A DNA stretch of 64,000 nucleotides. Source: Paenibacillus dendritiformis. GTDB lineage: Bacteria; Bacillota; Bacilli; Paenibacillales; Paenibacillaceae. Under the pieces are notes generated by a model. It saw only the letters and a program-made list of their open reading frames with translations. It searched no databases and was not told the origin of the DNA. The DNA lies in contig NZ_AP025344.1 in assembly GCF_021654795.1 (NCBI RefSeq), positions 1,736,501-1,800,500 on the forward strand, in the 5' to 3' direction. This document shows, one piece after another, positions 8,309 through 18,317 of the stretch. Numbering within the stretch: the first letter of the stretch is position 1; the number at the start of each line of letters is the position of its first letter. The translations under genes were made by a program, and so were the position numbers.

Positions 8309-9508
8309 ATGGATGCTCGGCAGTTGGCGGATCGTTTTGAGGAACAATATGGGGTAGATCAAGAGGAGGTCCGTTTTTTCCATGCTCCAGGCCGCGTGAA
8401 CCTAATCGGCGAGCATATTGATTATAACGGGGGGTATGTGCTTCCGGCAGCGTTGGAGTTCGGCACGACGCTATTGATTCGTCCGCGATCCGATCGGATG
8501 CTCCGGCTGTCTTCGACGAATTTTTCTTATCGGTTGACGGTGGCGGTCGACGAGACGGCAGACGCCAAGACCGGGGAATGGACCGATTATCCCGCCGGGG
8601 TGGTCGTGGAGCTGGCGAAGTCGGGACGGGCGTTGAGCCGGGGCTACGATATTTTGGTCCATGGCGACATTCCGAACGGAGCGGGATTGTCCTCTTCGGC
8701 CTCGCTCGAGGTCGCCGCGGCCTATGCGCTGCTGACGCTGGAAGGCCATCCGATCGACCGGACGGATATCGCGCAGCTGTCCCAGCGGGCGGAGAACCGG
8801 TTCGTCGGCGTCAACTGCGGCATTATGGACCAGTTCGCCGTCGCGAACGGCAGGCGGGATCATGCTGTTCTGCTGATGTGCGATACGCTCGAATTCCGGC
8901 ATGTTCCGTTCCGGACGGAAGGCTGCAAGCTCGTGATCGGCAATACGAACAAGCGCCGCGGGCTGGTCGATTCCAAGTATAACGAACGACGGACCCAATG
9001 CGAAGAGGCCGTGCGGGAGCTGCGTCAGGCGTTCCCTGAGCTGGAGCTGCTCGCGCAGCTGGATGCCGCCCGCTTTGAAACGAACAAGCATCTTATACGG
9101 GATGAGGCGGTGCGCAAGCGGGCCGCGCATGTCATCGCGGAGAACGAGCGGGTGCTGCAGTCGGTCGAGGCGCTTCAGCGGCATGATCTGGAGCGGTTCG
9201 GCCGGCTTATGATCGCCTCGCATGAATCATTGCGCGATTTGTACGAGGTCAGCTGCGAGGAGCTGGATGTGATGGTCGAGGAGGCGCTTCGCATCGAAGG
9301 CACGGCCGGCGCGCGGATGACGGGAGCCGGATTCGGCGGCTGCACCGTCTCGCTGGTGAAGGAGAGCGCCGTCCCGCGCTTCATCGAGCGGGTCGGGGAG
9401 GCGTATCAGCGGCGCACCGGCCTGACAGGCGAATTCTATGTATGCAGCGTCGGCGACGGCGTGAAGGAACGAGACGGCGGCAACAAGCTTGCAGCGAAGG
9501 GGGAATAA
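8309..9508 (+). CDS. galK: Galactokinase
   Basis: The protein has 399 residues and phosphorylates galactose to galactose 1-phosphate, the first Leloir step. It shows the GHMP family motifs in order: the galactokinase signature PGRVNLIGEHIDYNGG at residue 27, the ATP loop GAGLSSSASLEVA, and GAGFGGCTVSLV near the C-terminus. The ATG at 8309 is preceded by GGAGGGGG at 8293; an upstream in-frame TTG lies inside that region. galE starts 3 bases after the stop, so the two are one operon. Confidence 0.95.
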   Translation: MDARQLADRFEEQYGVDQEEVRFFHAPGRVNLIGEHIDYNGGYVLPAALEFGTTLLIRPRSDRMLRLSSTNFSYRLTVAVDETADAKTGEWTDYPAGVVVELAKSGRALSRGYDILVHGDIPNGAGLSSSASLEVAAAYALLTLEGHPIDRTDIAQLSQRAENRFVGVNCGIMDQFAVANGRRDHAVLLMCDTLEFRHVPFRTEGCKLVIGNTNKRRGLVDSKYNERRTQCEEAVRELRQAFPELELLAQLDAARFETNKHLIRDEAVRKRAAHVIAENERVLQSVEALQRHDLERFGRLMIASHESLRDLYEVSCEELDVMVEEALRIEGTAGARMTGAGFGGCTVSLVKESAVPRFIERVGEAYQRRTGLTGEFYVCSVGDGVKERDGGNKLAAKGE

Positions 9509-9511
9509 GCA

Positions 9512-10498
9512 ATGGCAGTACTGGTTACAGGCGGGGCAGGCTATATCGGCTCCCATACGGTGGCGGAATTATTGGATCGCGGCGAGGAGGTGGTCGTGGC
9601 CGATTCGCTGGAGACGGGGCATGCGGACGCGGTTCTCGGCGGCGCGCTCCATGTCGGGGATATTCGAGACAAGGCGTTCCTGGAAGGGGTGTTCCGGCAG
9701 CATAAATTCGATGCGGTCATTCATTTCGCCGCGTACTCGCTCGTCGGAGAGAGCATGAGCAATCCGGCGAAATACTATGACAACAATGTGCACGGCACCC
9801 AGGTGCTGCTGGAGGCCATGCAGCGGTTCGGCGTGAAGCGGATTGTCTTTTCTTCTACGGCAGCGACATATGGCGAGCCGGAACGGACGCCGATCGAGGA
9901 GAGCTTCGCGACGAATCCGACGAATGTGTACGGAGAGACGAAGCTGACGATGGAGCGCATGATGCGCTGGTTCGACCGGGTCCACGGCATCCGCTACGTC
10001 TCCTTGCGCTATTTCAATGCCGCCGGCGCGCACGAGAGCGGCCGTATCGGGGAAGACCATCAGCCGGAGACGCATCTCGTTCCGATCGTGCTGGAGACGG
10101 CTTTGGGCAAGCGCAGCGAGATCGCGGTCTTCGGCAGCGACTATCCAACGCGGGACGGCACATGTATTCGCGACTATATTCACGTCAGCGACTTGGCGGA
10201 CGCGCATTTGCTTGCCGTCGACTATTTGCGCAACGATGGGGCGAGCGAGATTTTCAATCTGGGCAGCGGCAACGGGTTCTCGGTTCTCGAGGTGATCCGG
10301 ACGGCGGAGCGGGTGACCGGCCTGACGATTCCGACGGCGATTCGCGAGCGGCGGGCAGGCGATCCGGCGGTCTTGATCGCTTCCGCCGATAAGGCGAAGG
10401 CTGTGCTTGGCTGGCAGCCGAAGCGGGATAATATGGAGAAGATTATCGAGAGCGCCTGGCGCTGGCATCAAGCGCATCCGGACGGATACGCCAAATAA
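9512..10498 (+). CDS. galE: UDP-glucose 4-epimerase
   Basis: The protein has 328 residues and interconverts UDP-galactose and UDP-glucose. The NAD-binding Rossmann motif TGGAGYIGSHT is at the N-terminus, the catalytic YxxxK appears as YGETK after SSTAATYGEP, and SLRYFNAAGAHESG is the substrate region. It lies 3 bases after galK and 14 bases before galT. Confidence 0.95.
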   Translation: MAVLVTGGAGYIGSHTVAELLDRGEEVVVADSLETGHADAVLGGALHVGDIRDKAFLEGVFRQHKFDAVIHFAAYSLVGESMSNPAKYYDNNVHGTQVLLEAMQRFGVKRIVFSSTAATYGEPERTPIEESFATNPTNVYGETKLTMERMMRWFDRVHGIRYVSLRYFNAAGAHESGRIGEDHQPETHLVPIVLETALGKRSEIAVFGSDYPTRDGTCIRDYIHVSDLADAHLLAVDYLRNDGASEIFNLGSGNGFSVLEVIRTAERVTGLTIPTAIRERRAGDPAVLIASADKAKAVLGWQPKRDNMEKIIESAWRWHQAHPDGYAK

Positions 10499-10512
10499 AG
10501 GGGGAGGACATC

Positions 10513-12246
10513 ATGGCGAACGGGCAACGGGCAGGGACGCGAGGATCAGAGCGGCCGGATGAAGCGCGCGCGGAGAGACTGCGGCATGGAGTTGGCGGGC
10601 CGCTGCGGGCAGAGGCTTCCGGGCAGCGGGATGAAGCGTGCTTGGCGGGGGGGCCGACAGCTTCGGCGCGGTTGAATGCGGCGCGAATGGCGGAGCTGAT
10701 CGAGAAGCTGGTTCGATACGCACGGAAGCGGAATATGATCGGAGAGCTGGACATGCCGTATGCGCGCAATCAGCTGCTGGAGCTGTTCCGGCTAGACGAG
10801 CCGTGTGAAGGGTATTTGGCCCCGGAGTGGAGCGAAGTTCCGGATGAACCGCAGGAGCTGCTGGAGGCGCTGCTGGATGAGGCCGCCGCGAGCGGGCTGC
10901 TTCCTGACAATACGACGACCTGGCGGGATCTGCTCGACGCCAAGGTGATGGGGATGCTTATGCCGCGCCCGTCCGAGACGGAGGCCCGCTTCCGGATGCG
11001 GCGGGCGGAGCAGGGGATTGCCGCCGCGACGGACGACTTCTATGCCTTGAACAAGGACAGCAATTATATCCGGATGGATCGGATTCGGAAAAATGAATAT
11101 TGGCTGCATCCGAGCGAATTCGGAGCTCTTGAGATGACGATCAATCTGTCCAAGCCGGAGAAGACTCCCGAGGAGATCGCCCAGGCCGGACAGGCCGCGG
11201 CGGCCGATTATCCCCAATGTCTGCTGTGCGCCGACAATGTCGGTTATGCGGGCCGGGTCAATCATCCGGCACGCCAAAATTTGCGGATCCTTCCGCTGGA
11301 ATTGAACGGGGAAGCATGGTTTTTCCAATACTCTCCCTATGTCTATTATAATGAGCACAGCATCGTGTTCCGTAAAGAGCATGTGCCGATGAAGCTGACC
11401 CGGGACACGTTCGCGCGGCTGCTGGCGTTCATCGAGCAGTTCCCGCATTATTTCATCGGCTCGAACGCCGACCTTCCGATCGTGGGCGGATCGATATTGA
11501 GCCATGATCATTTTCAGGCGGGGCGGCATACGTTCCCGATCGAGAAAGCGCCGACAGGGCAAGCTTATGTTCATGCGGCGCATCCCGGCGTCCGTGCCGG
11601 GGTGGTCGACTGGCCGTTGTCCGTTCTCCGCTTGACGGCGGATGGACGGGAAGCGCTGCTGAACGCCGCAGACGATCTGTACCGGTTCTGGCAGGGCTAC
11701 AGCGATGAGACCGCCGGAATTCTCGCCTGTACGGCAGGCCCCGGGGGGCAGACGCGGCATAATACGGTTACCCCGATCGTCCGCCGCCGGGGGGAACGGT
11801 ATGAGATGGATCTCGTGCTGCGCAATAACCGGACGGATGAGGCGCATCCGGAAGGCATTTTTCACCCGCATCGCCATCTTCACCATATCAAGAAAGAAAA
11901 TATCGGCTTGATTGAAGTGATGGGACTGGCTATTCTTCCCGGACGTCTGCTCGCGGAGACCGGAGCGATTGTCAGGCTGTTGGCCGGGCAGGCAGATTGG
12001 AAGGCGGTACGGGCCGGCTTGACGGATCAGGATCCGCTCAAGCCGCATGCTGCCTGGATTGATGAACTGGTCGAACGGTATGGAACCCGGCTGGACGAAG
12101 CGGAGGCGAACCGGGTCATCCGCCATGATATCGGCGGCAAGTTCGTCGAGCTTCTCGGCCATGCCGGCGTCTTCAAGCGGGATCGCGCGGGGCGCGAAGC
12201 TTGCGCCCGCTTCCTCGCGCAGGCCGGGTTCAAGGAGCAGGGCTGA
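10513..12246 (+). CDS. galT: UDP-glucose--hexose-1-phosphate uridylyltransferase, class II
   Basis: The protein has 577 residues and transfers UMP from UDP-glucose to galactose 1-phosphate. It belongs to the Firmicute class II family: PQCLLCADNVGYAGR, then GGSILSHDHFQAGRHTF with the catalytic His-x-His-type segment, and HPHRHLHHIKKENIGLIEVMG. The ribosome binding site GGGGGAGGA directly precedes the ATG at 10513. The family body begins near residue 59 (MAELIEKLVRYA), so this protein carries about 58 extra Gly/Ala/Arg/Glu-rich N-terminal residues. An internal start there has no ribosome binding site, so the extension is probably made. Confidence 0.92.
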   Translation: MANGQRAGTRGSERPDEARAERLRHGVGGPLRAEASGQRDEACLAGGPTASARLNAARMAELIEKLVRYARKRNMIGELDMPYARNQLLELFRLDEPCEGYLAPEWSEVPDEPQELLEALLDEAAASGLLPDNTTTWRDLLDAKVMGMLMPRPSETEARFRMRRAEQGIAAATDDFYALNKDSNYIRMDRIRKNEYWLHPSEFGALEMTINLSKPEKTPEEIAQAGQAAAADYPQCLLCADNVGYAGRVNHPARQNLRILPLELNGEAWFFQYSPYVYYNEHSIVFRKEHVPMKLTRDTFARLLAFIEQFPHYFIGSNADLPIVGGSILSHDHFQAGRHTFPIEKAPTGQAYVHAAHPGVRAGVVDWPLSVLRLTADGREALLNAADDLYRFWQGYSDETAGILACTAGPGGQTRHNTVTPIVRRRGERYEMDLVLRNNRTDEAHPEGIFHPHRHLHHIKKENIGLIEVMGLAILPGRLLAETGAIVRLLAGQADWKAVRAGLTDQDPLKPHAAWIDELVERYGTRLDEAEANRVIRHDIGGKFVELLGHAGVFKRDRAGREACARFLAQAGFKEQG

Positions 12247-12375
12247 ACCGGCTCTGCCGGCAGGCCATACGGAGCGCGCATTCGTGCTTGCCCGGACTGC
12301 GGACAGGTGGCTGGCGGGTCCGATATTTTATCGAGAGAAGTGCGGTACACGTGAAACAGGACAGGAGGTCCATCG

Positions 12376-13269
12376 ATGACACAAGTGCAGAGCGAGGTCA
12401 TTTCCCATGAGCGGTGGGGAGAGAGCTTGAAGCTGGAGAACGGCATCTATACCGTTATCGTTCCGCTCGGCTTCGGCATCCGGATTATGCATCTGAGCCT
12501 TAAGGGCGGCGAAAACGTTTTTTTTGAGGACACGGAAGGAGCGGTTCAGCATCAGGGCGAGGAATTCGCGGCGCTGGGCGGGGAAGGCTGGAAGCTGCGC
12601 GGCGGGCACCGGCTGTGGGCGAGTCCGGAGGCGTACCCGCGGACGTACGTGCCGGACGACAAGCCGATTCAATATGCCGTGGCCGGGAAGGGCGTGAAGC
12701 TGCTCGCTCCCGTGGAGCCATGGACGCAGACGGCCAAGGAGATCGAGCTCCAATTTCGGGACGATCGGATTGAGGTCATCCACCGGATAACCAATCATGG
12801 GCCGTGGCCGATTGAACTGGCGCCGTGGGCGTTATCCGTCATGGCTCCGGGCGGAACGGCCATCGTGCCGCATTCGAGGCGGGAGACCGGGTTCCTGCCG
12901 AACCGGGTCTTCGCGCTGTGGCCCTACACGAAGATGAATGACGAGCGTGTCGATTGGGGCGATGATGTCATTCAGGTCCGCCAATGCGCCGATATCGAAC
13001 GGGCGTTCAAATTCGGCACGCGCAACGAGGAAGGCTGGGCGGCCTATGCCGTGAACGGCACTCTGTTCGAAAAAAGCTATGAACCGCAGCAAGAAGCCGT
13101 CTATCCCGACTTCGGATGCTCCTTCGAGCTGTATACGAACGATAAAATTATGGAGCTTGAGACACTGGGCCCGCTCGCGGCGCTGCCCCCTGGCGGACAA
13201 GCCGTTCACAAGGAGATTTGGAAGCTGGCTCCTTGCACCGATATCGAACAATATCTCGCAACCAAATGA
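12376..13269 (+). CDS. Galactose mutarotase-like protein (DUF4380-type)
   Basis: The protein has 297 residues with a beta-rich sequence typical of the galactose mutarotase-like fold. Examples are the segments GFGIRIMHLSLKGGEN, GGHRLWASPEAYPRTY and NHGPWPIELAPWALSVMAPGG, the last typical of carbohydrate-binding aldose epimerase relatives. It starts with ATG behind ACAGGAGGTCC and follows galT by 129 bases. It probably ends the gal operon, because a terminator follows. Whether it epimerises a sugar or binds one is unknown; I assign the family from overall resemblance only. Confidence 0.65.
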   Translation: MTQVQSEVISHERWGESLKLENGIYTVIVPLGFGIRIMHLSLKGGENVFFEDTEGAVQHQGEEFAALGGEGWKLRGGHRLWASPEAYPRTYVPDDKPIQYAVAGKGVKLLAPVEPWTQTAKEIELQFRDDRIEVIHRITNHGPWPIELAPWALSVMAPGGTAIVPHSRRETGFLPNRVFALWPYTKMNDERVDWGDDVIQVRQCADIERAFKFGTRNEEGWAAYAVNGTLFEKSYEPQQEAVYPDFGCSFELYTNDKIMELETLGPLAALPPGGQAVHKEIWKLAPCTDIEQYLATK

Positions 13270-13323
13270 ACGGATGCGAAATCTTAAAATTTTTCATAAT
13301 CTTCCCGGTATCTATCAAAAGAC

Positions 13324-13367
13324 AACCCTGTCCTGCACGATTCGAAGCGCTGCGGAGCAGGGTTTTT
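13324..13367 (+). terminator. Terminator after the gal cluster
   Basis: AACCCTG pairs with CAGGGTT, with further partial pairing inside, followed by TTTTTG. Confidence 0.75.
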
Positions 13368-13418
13368 GCCTGTTTATGAACGGCTGGCGACGATTTCGCG
13401 TCTGGCGATGGAAGGGGT

Positions 13419-13447
13419 TTCACAAGTAGGCGGGTTTATGTTATTAA
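13419..13447 (+). promoter_or_regulatory. Predicted sigma-A promoter of the malic enzyme gene
   Basis: TTCACA (13419-13424) and TATTAA (13442-13447) are separated by 17 bases. It lies 200 bases upstream of the malic enzyme start, leaving a long leader. Confidence 0.5.
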
Positions 13448-13465
13448 TAGAGAGGGACGAAAAAA

Positions 13466-13651
13466 ATGGAAAACCCTCTCATTGCGGCGAAATGCCGACG
13501 GGGGACGATTTTGGACGTTCCGGGGGACGGTGCGCTGTCCGGCGGGGCCGGGCGGAACAGGGGCGCTGCCTTGCCCGGACGCCTGCAGGGACAGGCTGCA
13601 TTGGAACCCGCCAATAACGCAGCACTTTCAGGGAGTGTGGATAATGGCTAA
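13466..13651 (+). CDS. Possible small leader ORF ahead of malic enzyme
   Basis: This 61-codon frame starts with ATG behind AGAGAGGGACG. Its stop codon (13649-13651) overlaps the malic enzyme ATG region (13644), an arrangement that would allow translational coupling. The predicted peptide is Gly/Ala/Arg-rich and matches nothing I recognise. It may equally be a chance frame in the leader. Confidence 0.25.
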   Translation: MENPLIAAKCRRGTILDVPGDGALSGGAGRNRGAALPGRLQGQAALEPANNAALSGSVDNG

Positions 13652-15077
13652 ATCGTTAGGATCGAGTACGAACATTATTATTCGCTTGGAAATCGACAAA
13701 AATGTGTGCACCTTCGCCCAAATTGCAGCCGCCATCGGCGAGAGCGGGGGCGATATCGTGGCCATCGACGTCATTCGCGGCACGCCGGTATCCACAGTCC
13801 GAGATATTACGGTCAACGTATACGACGGCAGTGTAGGCGATCGGGTCGTGAAGCGCCTGAAGCAGCTTCAAGGCGTGAAGGTGGTGAACGTGTCCGATCA
13901 GACGTTCCTGCTTCACCTGGGGGGCAAGATCGAGATGCAGCCCAAGGTTCCGATCCGGAACCGCGACGACTTGTCCCGCGTCTATACGCCGGGCGTGGCC
14001 CGGGTATGCATGGCGATCCATGAAGATCCGTCCAGCGCATTCACGCTGACGATCAAGCGGGATACGGTGGCGGTCGTCTCCGACGGCACCGCGGTGCTCG
14101 GCCTGGGCGATATCGGCCCGATGGCGGCGATGCCGGTCATGGAAGGCAAAGCGATGCTGTTCAAGCAATTGGCGAACGTCGACGCGTTCCCGATCTGCCT
14201 GGATACGCAGGATACGGATGAGATCGTGCGGACGATTCAGGCCATTGCCCCGGCCTTCGGCGGCATTAACCTGGAGGACATCTCGGCGCCGCGCTGCTTC
14301 GAGATTGAGCAGCGGCTGAAGGAGAACCTGGATATTCCGGTCTTCCATGACGATCAGCATGGAACCGCTGTCGTGCTGCTCGCCGGCCTGCTTAATGCCT
14401 TGAAGATTGTGGACAAGAAACTGGAAGATTGCAAAATCGTCCTCTGCGGCATCGGCGCGGCGGGCATGGCCTGCACCGACATCTTGCTCGCGGCGGGCGC
14501 GAAGAATATTATCGGCGTCGATCGCCACGGAGCGCTGGTCCGCGGCGTGAAGTACGAGAACGAGGCCTGGAACGGCTACGCCGCCAAGACGAATCCGAAC
14601 GGTGAGCAGGGCGGCATTCCGGACGTCATCAAGGGAGCGGATGTGTTCATCGGCGTCTCGGGCCCTGGCGTGCTGAAGCGGGAGCATGTGGAGACGATGA
14701 ATGCGGATCCTGTCATCTTCGCGATGGCGAACCCGATGCCGGAGATTGATCCGGACGAGATCGAGGATATTGCCCGCATCATTGCGACGGGCCGTTCCGA
14801 TTATCCGAACCAGATTAACAACGTGCTCTGCTTCCCGGGCCTGTTCCGGGGGCTGCTGGATTGCCGGGCGTCCAAAGTGACTTATAACATGAAGCTGGCG
14901 GCGGCCCAGGCGATAGCCGAGGTCGTCTCCGAAGAAGAACTGAATGAGATGTATATTATTCCGAGCGTTTTCAACCCGCTTGTGGTGACGAAGGTGCGGG
15001 ATGCCGTCGTCAATGCGGCCTATGAGGACGGCGTAGCCCGCCGCCGCGATTATCGGGAAAACACAGTCAAGCAGTAA
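13644..15077 (+). CDS. NAD(P)-dependent malic enzyme with N-terminal ACT domain
   Basis: The protein has 477 residues and decarboxylates malate to pyruvate. Residues 1 to about 80 form an ACT-type regulatory domain ([17 protein letters not shown] and later [17 protein letters not shown]). The catalytic part follows: [13 protein letters not shown] with the active-site tyrosine, [16 protein letters not shown], the metal site [11 protein letters not shown], and the nucleotide-binding [12 protein letters not shown]. The start at 13644 is chosen because the ACT domain begins right after it and CAGGGAGTG precedes it. The ACT domain suggests allosteric control by a small ligand, probably an amino acid. 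Confidence 0.9.
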   Translation: MAKSLGSSTNIIIRLEIDKNVCTFAQIAAAIGESGGDIVAIDVIRGTPVSTVRDITVNVYDGSVGDRVVKRLKQLQGVKVVNVSDQTFLLHLGGKIEMQPKVPIRNRDDLSRVYTPGVARVCMAIHEDPSSAFTLTIKRDTVAVVSDGTAVLGLGDIGPMAAMPVMEGKAMLFKQLANVDAFPICLDTQDTDEIVRTIQAIAPAFGGINLEDISAPRCFEIEQRLKENLDIPVFHDDQHGTAVVLLAGLLNALKIVDKKLEDCKIVLCGIGAAGMACTDILLAAGAKNIIGVDRHGALVRGVKYENEAWNGYAAKTNPNGEQGGIPDVIKGADVFIGVSGPGVLKREHVETMNADPVIFAMANPMPEIDPDEIEDIARIIATGRSDYPNQINNVLCFPGLFRGLLDCRASKVTYNMKLAAAQAIAEVVSEEELNEMYIIPSVFNPLVVTKVRDAVVNAAYEDGVARRRDYRENTVKQ

Positions 15078-15143
15078 CCGCGGACACACGATGTCGGACT
15101 GGGATCTCAGGCTGCCTCGTCCAACGTTAACGCCTGCCGGACA

Positions 15144-15180
15144 GCCATCTTCTCTTCTTTTGCGGGGAAGATGGCTTTTT
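15144..15180 (+). terminator. Terminator after malic enzyme
   Basis: GCCATCTTC and GAAGATGGC form a perfect stem followed by TTTTT. Confidence 0.9.
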
Positions 15181-15231
15181 GGATCAAATCAATGAAAAGG
15201 TTTCCAAAAGGCGTTTTTATTGCGAAAAGTA

Positions 15232-15259
15232 TTGACGCCGGCGAATAACCAGTTAAAAT
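15232..15259 (+). promoter_or_regulatory. Predicted promoter of the TrpX-type ABC operon
   Basis: TTGACG (15232-15237) and TAAAAT (15254-15259) are 16 bases apart, about 175 bases upstream of the lipoprotein start. The AT-rich leader in between holds no structure I can name. Confidence 0.55.
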
Positions 15260-15434
15260 ATGCCTAAGGCACTTTGCTGTTTTCTCGCTTTTATGCACTA
15301 AACGATTTATGCGCTAATTAGTTTATACGGTAATGAAATAGTAGACAAGTGCATAAACGCATTCCATTATTAAATTTTTTGAAAAAAATTTGTTTTGCAA
15401 GAAATGCGAAGAATATGGAGAGGGGATCGATGAG

Positions 15435-16469
15435 ATGAGAGCAAAACGACATATCCTGCTGGCATGCGCGCTGGTGATGGCGCTGCTGATGTTGAACGCG
15501 TGCGGAAGCCAGGCGCCGGGAGAAGGTGCGGCGGAGCAAGGGGACGCAGGGAGCACGGGGAAGAAGGTTAAAATCGGAGTGACGCAGGTCGTGAACCATG
15601 CCTCGCTTGATGAGGCGTACAAAGGCTTCTTGCAGGCGTTGAAGGACAACGGCTATACGGAAGGAGACAACCTGGTCATCGATTATCAGAATGCCCAGGG
15701 CGATAATACGAATGCGGCGACGATTGCGCAGAAATTCGCCACGGGCGGGGTCGATCTCGTGCTGGGCATCGGGACGTCCGTCTCTCAGGCTGCGGCGAAG
15801 GAAGTGAAGGACGTTCCTGTCCTCTTCACCGCGGTGACCGATCCGGTCGGAGCCGGTCTGGTGCAGAGCATGGAAAGGCCGGGCGCGAATGTCACCGGGA
15901 CGACGGATCTTCATCCCGAAGCCGTCTCGCGCTTGATGGAATTTATTAAGGAGCAGGTGAATGGCGTCACGGCGGTCGGCATTTTGGCCAATGAAGGCGA
16001 ACAGAATACGGTTGTGAACGTGCAGAAGGCGGAAGAGGCGTTGACCGCTCTCGGCTTGAAGGTCGTCAAGGCGCCGGTGACGAACAGCTCGGAAGTGAAG
16101 CAGGCGGCCGAATCGCTTATCGGCAAGGTGCAGGCCATCTATGTTCCGTCCGACAACACGGTCGTCAGCGGGCTCGGCGCCGTCGTCGGTGTGGCGAATG
16201 AGAACAAGATTCCTCTGTTCGTCGCGGAGAAGGATTCGGTCAAGAACGGCGGCGTCGCTTCCTTCGGGTTCGAATATTACGATCTCGGCTACACGACAGG
16301 CAAGATGGCCGTCGAGATGCTGAAGAACGGCAAGAAGCCGGAAGATACGCCGGTGCAAATCCCGGAAGCTCTTGATCTGGCGCTGAATGTGAAGGCGGCG
16401 GAAGCGCAAGGCTTCGCCGTCACCGGCGAGTTGAAGAAGCAGGTGAAGCCGGAGAACCTCTTCGAATAG
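15435..16469 (+). CDS. ABC importer substrate-binding lipoprotein (ABC_sub_bind / TrpX type)
   Basis: The protein has 344 residues. It has a signal peptide (RAKRHILLACALVMALLMLNAC) whose lipobox LNAC places it as a membrane-anchored lipoprotein outside the cell. The mature part has the KVKIGVTQVVNHASLDEAYKGF start and the TDPVGAGLVQS and GVASFGFEYYDLGYTTGKMA segments of the PF04392 family. Streptococcal TrpX, a tryptophan binder, belongs to this family, but the ligand here is not proven. The start at 15435 gives a proper signal peptide. The permease and ATPase genes follow in the same operon. Confidence 0.85.
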   Translation: MRAKRHILLACALVMALLMLNACGSQAPGEGAAEQGDAGSTGKKVKIGVTQVVNHASLDEAYKGFLQALKDNGYTEGDNLVIDYQNAQGDNTNAATIAQKFATGGVDLVLGIGTSVSQAAAKEVKDVPVLFTAVTDPVGAGLVQSMERPGANVTGTTDLHPEAVSRLMEFIKEQVNGVTAVGILANEGEQNTVVNVQKAEEALTALGLKVVKAPVTNSSEVKQAAESLIGKVQAIYVPSDNTVVSGLGAVVGVANENKIPLFVAEKDSVKNGGVASFGFEYYDLGYTTGKMAVEMLKNGKKPEDTPVQIPEALDLALNVKAAEAQGFAVTGELKKQVKPENLFE

Positions 16470-16507
16470 AGAAGTGAACGAACCAAGATGACGGAGGAGG
16501 AGTCACG

Positions 16508-17431
16508 GTGAGCGGTTTTATGCTGGCGATGCAAAAATCGGTGGAAATCGGGGTGCTGTACGCCTTGATGGCGCTAGGCGTCTACTTGACGTTTCGCATT
16601 TTGGATTTCCCTGATCTAACGGTAGACGGAAGCTTCACGACGGGGGCTGCGATAGCGGCCCTGTGCATTACATCGAATATCTCGCCTTGGATTGGCACCA
16701 TGCTCGCCTGCATTGGCGGCGGGGTCGCCGGCATGATGACCGGCATCATTCATACGAAGGGAAAGATTAATCCGCTGTTGTCGGGCATTCTGATGATGAT
16801 CGCGCTGCACTCGATTAATTTGCGGATTATGGGCAAGGCGAATATCGGCTTAATGAACAGCGATACGCTGCTAACGCCGATCGCCGGAGGTTTCCGGTTC
16901 CTGCTCGTCATGGGACTTTTCGCGGTGCTGGTGAAGCTGGCGTTGGACTGGTTCCTTCGGACGGAGATCGGACTGTCGCTGCGCGCGACGGGCAACAATC
17001 CGCGCATGATTCGCAGCTTTGGCGTTCATACCGATACGACCATTATTGTCGGCGTCAGCCTCTCGAATGCGCTTGTCGCGCTGTCCGGCGCGCTGGTCGC
17101 CCAGTATCAAGGCTTCGCCGACATTCAATCGGGCGTCGGGATGATTGTCGTCGGATTGGCGTCCGTTATTATCGGAGAGGCGATTTTCGGGCATCGCACG
17201 ATCGCCCGCACGACATTCGCGGTGCTGCTGGGCGCCGTGCTGTACCGGGTGATTGTAGCGGTTGCGCTGCAACTTCAAATGAATGCCACGGATCTCAAGC
17301 TGTTTACCGCTCTGATTGTCATCGTGGCGCTCACCCTGCCGAAGATCCGGCGATCCGCGAACCAGCGCAAAATGAGCCGTCAACGGGCGATGCAATTGGC
17401 GAAGGGAGGAGCGCGCGATGCTGCAGGTTAA
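16508..17431 (+). CDS. ABC importer permease, branched-chain amino acid type
   Basis: The protein has 307 residues, starts with GTG behind GGAGGAGG, and contains about eight hydrophobic segments (for example VLYALMALGVYLTFRI and MIVVGLASVIIGEAIFG). It resembles the permease partners of TrpX-type binding proteins. Its 3' end overlaps the ATPase gene by 14 bases, which indicates translational coupling. It should form the membrane channel, possibly as a dimer because only one permease gene is present. Confidence 0.85.
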   Translation: MSGFMLAMQKSVEIGVLYALMALGVYLTFRILDFPDLTVDGSFTTGAAIAALCITSNISPWIGTMLACIGGGVAGMMTGIIHTKGKINPLLSGILMMIALHSINLRIMGKANIGLMNSDTLLTPIAGGFRFLLVMGLFAVLVKLALDWFLRTEIGLSLRATGNNPRMIRSFGVHTDTTIIVGVSLSNALVALSGALVAQYQGFADIQSGVGMIVVGLASVIIGEAIFGHRTIARTTFAVLLGAVLYRVIVAVALQLQMNATDLKLFTALIVIVALTLPKIRRSANQRKMSRQRAMQLAKGGARDAAG

Positions 17432-18215
17432 TCGGGTCAGCAAATATTTCAATCTGAATACGCCTGACGAGAAAGCGGCGCTTACCGACATCCGGCTGCA
17501 TCTGAATCCGGGAGACTTCGTGACCGTAATCGGAAGCAACGGCGCGGGAAAATCGACGCTGATGAACATCATCTCCGGCGTGCTGATTCCGGATGCCGGC
17601 GCGGTGCACATCGAAGAGCACGAGGTTACGCTGATGCCCGAGCATCGCCGGAGCCGCTGGATTGGACGCGTGTTCCAGGATCCGATGGCCGGCACGGCTC
17701 CGGATATGACCATCGAGGAGAATCTGGCCATTGCGGCGAAGCGGACGGGGGGCCGCGGACTGAGGCCCGGAGCTAACCGGAAGCGCAAGGCGTGGTTCGC
17801 GGAAGAGTTGTCCCGGCTGGGGATCGGGCTGGAGAACCGGTTGAATGCGAAGGTCGGCCTGCTGTCGGGCGGGGAGCGGCAGGCATTGAGCCTCCTGATG
17901 GCCACCTTCACGAAGCCGAGCATTCTGCTGCTCGATGAGCACACCGCCGCGCTCGATCCGTCCCGGGCGGAATGGATAACCCGCTTAACGGATGAGATCG
18001 TGCGGGAGAATTCGCTGACGACCTTGATGGTGACCCACAATATGGAGCAGGCGATCCGGCTCGGCAACCGGCTCATCATGATGGACAAAGGCAGCATTGT
18101 GCTGGATGTGCCGGCTTCGGCCAAGCAGTCGCTCACGGTTGATAAGCTGCTGCGGGAGTTTGAACGGATTCGCGGCGAGAAATTTGCCGATGATCGCGTT
18201 GTTTTGGGGGGATAA
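17418..18215 (+). CDS. ABC importer ATP-binding protein
   Basis: The protein has 265 residues with all ATPase motifs: Walker A GSNGAGKST, signature LSGGERQ, Walker B ILLLDEHTAALDP and switch histidine VTHNMEQ. It starts inside the 3' end of the permease gene with GGAGGA seven bases upstream. It powers the importer formed with the two upstream gene products. Confidence 0.9.
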   Translation: MLQVNRVSKYFNLNTPDEKAALTDIRLHLNPGDFVTVIGSNGAGKSTLMNIISGVLIPDAGAVHIEEHEVTLMPEHRRSRWIGRVFQDPMAGTAPDMTIEENLAIAAKRTGGRGLRPGANRKRKAWFAEELSRLGIGLENRLNAKVGLLSGGERQALSLLMATFTKPSILLLDEHTAALDPSRAEWITRLTDEIVRENSLTTLMVTHNMEQAIRLGNRLIMMDKGSIVLDVPASAKQSLTVDKLLREFERIRGEKFADDRVVLGG

Positions 18216-18317
18216 TTTCCGGATATTTCATTACGAAATGCCAAAAATATGATACAATCCATGGGGGTTACTTAGAAACGACAACAGGAACAAATTGTCG
18301 AAAAGAGGGGGACGCTC

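Noticed and set aside
13656..15089. A 477-codon minus-strand frame opposite malic enzyme
   Set aside because: It mirrors the malic enzyme gene exactly and has no independent start signals.
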